Below are positions 58,886 to 64,000 of a DNA stretch of 64,000 nt, piece after piece. Each line of letters opens with the position of its first letter. The first letter of the stretch is position 1. The DNA lies in the NCBI GenBank assembly GCA_023078555.1, contig CM041199.1:6577315-6641314 (forward strand), written 5' to 3'. This stretch comes from Ulva prolifera (taxonomy: Eukaryota; Chlorophyta; Ulvophyceae; Ulvales; Ulvaceae). The notes under the pieces were generated by a model. It saw only the letters and a list, made by a program, of their open reading frames with translations. It made no database searches and was not told the DNA's origin. Both the position numbers and the translations under genes were made by a program.

Positions 58886-61800
58886 GCCGGCGTCACGCCG
58901 GTCCGATGAGGTAGAGACTTGTCTTAATGTTTTCACTTTGTGTACTCTGCACGGGTCATGAATCGCGGGAGCAACAGAGGTTGAGCAGAAGACATCTACA
59001 GCTAGCAGCAGAAGACACCTGCATGCGCACCTACTCAGCGAGTGGGAAGCCGCTGCGCGCGCAGCTTTCCAGGCTTCGCAAATTGATGCATGATAGAAAC
59101 ACCTGTTAGCCATGGCCGTGGTGATGGTCTACTCGTCTGCGGATGCGAGCGGCATGTACGGCTTGTACACAGCCATGCTGCGAACGCTGACTAGAGCGGG
59201 CTGCATGATTATGCCTCGAGGATCACGAATACCATCTCGGAAGAGTGGCGGTGGGGTGCCGACAGGGCATGGTCATGCATGGCTTTGTAAGCAGGCCGTC
59301 CGGAATATATCATGTGTTCTGCATAGGCTGCTCATCGCAGGGGCTCCACGCAGTGGACCATCTGTGGCATGAGCATGCATGAACAGGTGTACGACTGCGT
59401 TTTAGCCACTGCTATCTGTGAGACGCAGCTGTGAGACATCGATTGTGCTCTTCAGCATGCATGCCCATCCTGAATGCCAAGCGCAACTGACTAAGCAATG
59501 GCACGCATGCCAGATACCTTCATCCATGTACCCGGTACATTGTATCGCAGCTTTTGACCTGAATGAAAAACAGATGCACCTACGGAAGTTAAAATTTATG
59601 TACATATATATACGGCCTGTGTGACCAAAGACATCATGATGAATGCAACCGACAGTGTACATACATAGACAGTGTACATAATGCGTTTTGGGAATCCTAC
59701 CACATCCTATGCAACTATCGATTGGATTTATCAGTGATGCGAGAGGTATGGGAAGGGTGCCCTCGTCCGCAGCACCTTGTGGCTTGCACTAGGAGTATGC
59801 TTGCAGATCAACTGTACAAGCACACTTGCCATCGTGTAACGTGTTTTCGCAGCTGCATCAATTATTGCTGCAATACCTGGAAGTTGTCATATCGTCCATC
59901 AGCCAGGTTGAGAACAGTCATGGAGGCACAGTGAGCTTCCAACCAAGCTCAGCCTTCTATCGAGAAGGCTTCTCTAGAATCTGGAACCGTCAAGATAACA
60001 AATTCAGGTTCTATTGGGCTGAAACGAAATGCATCGCCCTGCCAGTTATGACGGCTTTGGACATGGATTTGCGGCCCTATGCAGCAGCAGGCTCTCCAGA
60101 ACGGTGCAATCAGTAAAGCGAACAGGACAGCGCTGAAGGGGGCCCGACCTCGATTGCATCAAGAACGCCCTCAGCAGAAAAGCCCCGCCCGGAGCAGAGC
60201 AGGTATCCGGGTGGCGCCCTTCTCGGCGCGGCACGAACAGCTGGGGCGAGCAGTGCGGCTGTACGTGGGCATGCGCCTCGTGTCGCCCGCAGTCGCCCAC
60301 GCCCCCTTCACACTGCGGCCAGCGTCACGGCCTCACTTGACACTCTGTCTGGTCAGACTTGTTGATGCATGCTGCGCCTCTGGACGGACACCGCAGCCCC
60401 CACGGCCACACTCGCACAGCAGCACGGCAGCACGGTGCTGCCAAGAGCATGGTGCGCTTGCTGTTGCACGCTGCCAGATATCATCGATGTCCGGCTGGTG
60501 TGTGTCCAGAGGTGCAGCTGCTTCCACAACTAGCATGCTTCCACAACTCTGCCCAACCCGCAGCACATCAAATACAGCCGTGGCGTCGGTCACACCCGCA
60601 CACAGCAGCGGTTGTGCCAGTGTGCGATTGCCCACAATCCCTGGAACTGGGACTCGGAACCGGGGTGCATGCATCATATGACCGGAGCTGGATCCAGCTG
60701 CCTAGGCGGACTGGGCAGTGAGCATGAGAGTCTTGGGTCGAGAGTCTGATTTGCGAATTGCTCGCACACACATTGGAGAGCGGGGCTGCTGTGTTGTCAT
60801 TGGCATTGGCTACAGCTTGTCAGTTGTTGAATTTGAATGGTGCTTCAGTACTAGTGCAGAGTCTGCAGACCTGCCCATAGCGAGCTCCTCGTGCATGCGT
60901 GATGGGCCGAATCATAGACAGCAGCTGCCAGTGGCGACATTTTTGGGCGGCCGCAGGTATGCATGACTCGGAGGGGTGCTAGCCCCTACGTTGGAGTGTT
61001 AACACTCCAATTGGCCTGGACTGTCGAAGCTGCTCGGACCACCTTCCGAGAATGCTGGAACTTCTACCGAGTCGGGATCCCTCAATGCCCCATGTCACCA
61101 TGGTCTCCGTGCACAAACTACAAACTGTCATCAGTAGCACTAACTCTCGTCAGTGACCGTATCCCAGCCCCCTCGTGGCCGACGGGTTAGGACATTTCGG
61201 CAGCAGTGTTGGGTCGCTTTGCAGCATTATTATATTTCCAGGTCTGCCATCCCGGATTTAGATCTGAATGTTCGGAATTGTTCTATGTGATCGGGCCCCG
61301 TGACCCAGCTCTGGTCGGCAGCACCTCTCAGTCATCGATGCACAGTCTGTGAACTCAAGCAAGCGCACCAGCGGCACCGGCACCACAGGCGGCTCAAAAC
61401 AAAAAAGAACAAGTGTTCCCAAGCACTCAAATTGCTATGCCCGCCATGTATCGTATTGCTCGTAATGGTTACAGAAGAGTCATGAATCCACACGTACAGA
61501 AGACTCGGAGTAGAGGTGGTCAGACAGACACAGCCTGGTGACCTCTTCACAACTGGTGTCGCACACGTAGCAACCCTGCATCAGGTAGTACTGCTGAAGT
61601 GTGGGGTCGCAATGGCAACTGCCGAACTGCAGATTCAACTGTTCGGCCCATGACGGGTGCTCAAGGCGAGACATCTGCTGCCCTGGATGATCTGTGTGCA
61701 TAACAACGGTACTTGTCACCTGTTCCCATCCCAAAGTACATTCCTGAATCTCGCCATTTCCTCACACACATACATAAGCTAAAACGCACACCAGGATCGG

Positions 61801-62275
61801 TTGCGTACGACAGTGGGGGACAACGTCCATCGGCGGCTGAGAAGCCCACAGCATTTACGCATGCAATGCCCGGAAAACTGAAAACTGTTTGATTGGGCGA
61901 TGGGTCGGAAACGCGTGCCAGGCAGAAGGGCGACCGGACATACGCACACAAACCCCCATATCACCCACAGAAACGCCTGACAACCCCCCACGGAGGTCAG
62001 CAGACAACGGCGCTCGAGGAGAGCCGGCTCTCCAAGAAGGGCCTTGTGGCACCAAAAAAAAAAAGCCTCAAAATGACCAGAACGTGGGGAAAATAATCCA
62101 GCACATCCGATGCCAGAGTGCTGTCACAGCAGAGCGCATGTCATGGAGTCTCTATGCGCCATTCTGGACCTGCAGATGCCCAGCCATGTGGCGCCTGCGT
62201 CACAAATGCACACATAATTATTTGGCCACGGTGTGTGACTGAGAATTTGACTCAGAATCACACAATCGGGGCGGC
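58886..62275. other. Spacer between gene 5 and gene 4
   Basis: This includes the 5' flank of gene 4 and the 3' flank of gene 5. It contains one hAT-like MITE at 61204-61313. Frames of 100-200 codons occur on both strands around 60079-60681, but none has a recognisable domain and they overlap one another. No gene is called. Confidence 0.45.
61204..61313 (-). mobile_element. hAT-like MITE, about 110 bp
   Basis: It begins CAGTGTTGGGTCGCTTTGCA and ends near GACCCAGCTCTG. The orientation is opposite to the copies at 36295 and 52665. The 8-bp flanks TTCGGCAG and GTCGGCAG differ by one base. Confidence 0.75.
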
Positions 62276-63689
62276 CTATGACCCAGATCTGGAGCTCCAG
62301 TTTGTACTCCGAGTCTGGATGTTGTCAAACTTGTGGTCCCACGATTTCAGCAGCGACTCCGACGTTGGCCGTTTCGCGGGGTCGCGCTGCAGACACTGCA
62401 GCACCGTGCGCTTCATCCCGCGCAGCAGGTCGAGCCGCTGCCGCGTCGACACGCTGCTGCCCTCCCACGGCAGCGGCGCCCGCCCGGCGATCGCCTCCTG
62501 TGCCGCTGCATCTGATTCGGCGCCAATGCCGGCGAGTGCTGGGAAGGCGCGCTCGCCGGTGAGGAGCTCAAAGGCGATGACGCCGATGGCCCAGATGTCG
62601 ACGGCCGTGTCTACAACGATCGTCCGGGCTCTGGCCTCGAGGGCGTGCACGACCTCTGGCGCCGCGTACTTGAGCGAGAACATCAGACTTGCGGTACAGC
62701 CTGCAGAGTTAGGACTTTGTGACTTCTGCATTACGGCGAGAGTGCTGAACAGGATCATCTAGGCAGGTAGACAAAAGGCATGATCTGCATAGCATAGTTG
62801 ATCACTGGCTATGCAGCCGTATTGGTTACTATCAACAGCTCACGTCCACCGAATGGTGCTGTGAAAACTGTGTGTCACGGGGCCTACGAAGTCGTGTCTC
62901 CAGACACCTCTACCGTTTTGTTCCATCTGTTGCTGAGCTCGAGGATGCAGTCACCAATCAGACACGAAGATTCAGAGAAACTCTGGAGAGCTGGTGAGGT
63001 CAGGAACGACATGGCCAACAGCGTGCCCAGAGAGCAGTGGTGGGGCCACGATGTGAGTCGGCAGTCGTACCGATCTTGGCAGTGCAGCCAAAGTCAATGA
63101 GCGTCCAGTCGTGCTGCTTGGGGCGGCGGAGGATGTTGCCGGGCTTGATGTCCCGGTGGGCATACCCGAATGCGTGAAGCTTCCGCAGAGACCGGACGGC
63201 GTGGTTCAGCGCCTGCAGTGATCAACATAAGTGTGCACCTGGCAACGTTACAGAGCTGCTTTTGAAATGAAGTGACAAGTCCACGTGTACAGTAGAACGT
63301 GTTTGCGTATAATACAAAGTTAGCAACAAATATCAGATGAAACTGCTCTGAAGTCGTCAGCAAACATCTCACGGCAGCCTGAGCTCAGTGAGAACCCCAG
63401 GACACGCATGGACAGCAATGCATGCATTGGACCTCTGCTCCGGTCGCCACACCTGGAAGATGGTGATGAAGTCAGTGTTCTGGTTGTCCCGAGCCCACTC
63501 ATCGAGGCTCTGCCCGCACTCGATGATGACAAATGGAGGGAACACATAGCCGTACGGGGTGCGGACGTCACCGGACGTGTTCTCCTCGACTGCGAGGGTG
63601 GCGGGCATCATGGCCTTGAGCTCCGACTCCGTGTACAGCTCCCGCTCCCTCTCGAAGGCTGTCTGTTGCATGTAGAACTTGATCGCGGC
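62276..63689 (-). CDS. Receptor-like kinase gene 5, 3' part (exons 13-15)
   Basis: Exons 63453-63689, 63071-63212 and 62276-62700 encode the kinase from AAIKFYMQQTAFERERELYT through the HRD and DFG motifs to a C-terminal TNWSSRSGS before the TAG stop at 62276. Lengths 237 and 142 are identical to the paralogues, and exon 15 is six bases longer than in gene 4. Exon 12 would lie just beyond the right window edge, judging from the spacing in gene 4. Intron sequence between 63690 and 63930 still resembles that of gene 4 (50468-50730), so genes 4 and 5 are a related pair. Confidence 0.82.
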
Positions 63690-64000
63690 CTGCATTAAGC
63701 TGAAATGAAGCAGATGACCAGCACGCGCCACACAGTTCTCAGCGGGCGAACTTGGACGCAGCGACTTCGCAGCAGCGACTGTCATAATCTAGCCACAAGT
63801 ACGCAGCGGTCTCGTGCTCATGCGGTGTGGAGCTGCACCTAGAACACTCGCGGCCCGGGACAACATGTAACAGAAACTGTGGAGACCCGCCTTGGTTCAG
63901 CAAGGAGGCGATGTGGATCGAAAAGCGGCTCAAGATTTATTGGATCCCCAACGATTAATGAGCAGGCAGAGCTGAGACATCGATGTCAAAACCAGACTGA

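Noticed and set aside
60079..60681. 200-codon plus-strand frame and opposing 114-codon frame
   Set aside because: No recognisable domain, overlapping frames on both strands, no paralogue in the window.

Overview
The window looks like nuclear DNA of a green alga, most likely a chlorophycean, though the genus cannot be read from it. The reasons are many-intron genes with GT-AG introns whose acceptors usually end TGCAG, repeats whose ends carry TGTAA (the polyadenylation signal type of this group), mixed GC content rich in GCATGC and CA/GT tracts, and a non-LTR retrotransposon of the restriction-like-endonuclease group. Nothing bacterial, plastid or mitochondrial was seen.

The main content is a head-to-tail array, all on the minus strand, of one large gene family. 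Three copies lie wholly inside the window (18698-31068, 35093-46527, 48954-58885). The 5' end of a fourth runs off the left edge (1043-3328) and the 3' end of a fifth runs off the right edge (62276-63689). Two orphan fragments lie between the first copy and the next: exons 1-2 at 8120-9066 and exon 1 alone at 16222-16371. Each full gene has 15 exons. I placed every exon by splice sites and by comparing paralogues. The summed coding lengths are 4074, 4047 and 3849 nt, all divisible by 3, giving proteins of about 1357, 1348 and 1282 residues.

The encoded protein is a receptor-like kinase. It has a signal peptide, a conserved RRLLD dibasic motif, two tandem beta-helix-like (pectin-lyase-type) ectodomain modules of four exons each, a Pro-rich stalk, one membrane span, a Gly/Pro/Tyr-rich cytoplasmic linker, and a protein kinase domain with glycine loop, Lys, HRD, DFG and APE motifs. 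The two modules use the same exon order and the same intron phases (0-1-0-0), so the ectodomain arose by duplicating a four-exon block.

The array has grown by segmental duplication (1-3570 with 43760-46785; 8108-10190 with 30113-33395) and is full of mobile DNA. This includes a full-length non-LTR retrotransposon with an 18-bp target duplication (10897-14780), a 1195-bp Mutator-like element with a 9-bp target duplication (31781-32975), a roughly 102-bp hAT-like MITE family in introns and spacers, a tRNA-derived SINE pair (about 34-716), and several dispersed repeats ending in TGTAAC. Other structures are a 66-bp perfect palindrome, a TATAC palindromic minisatellite and a 45-base G run. No plus-strand gene, rRNA, functional tRNA or CRISPR array was supported.
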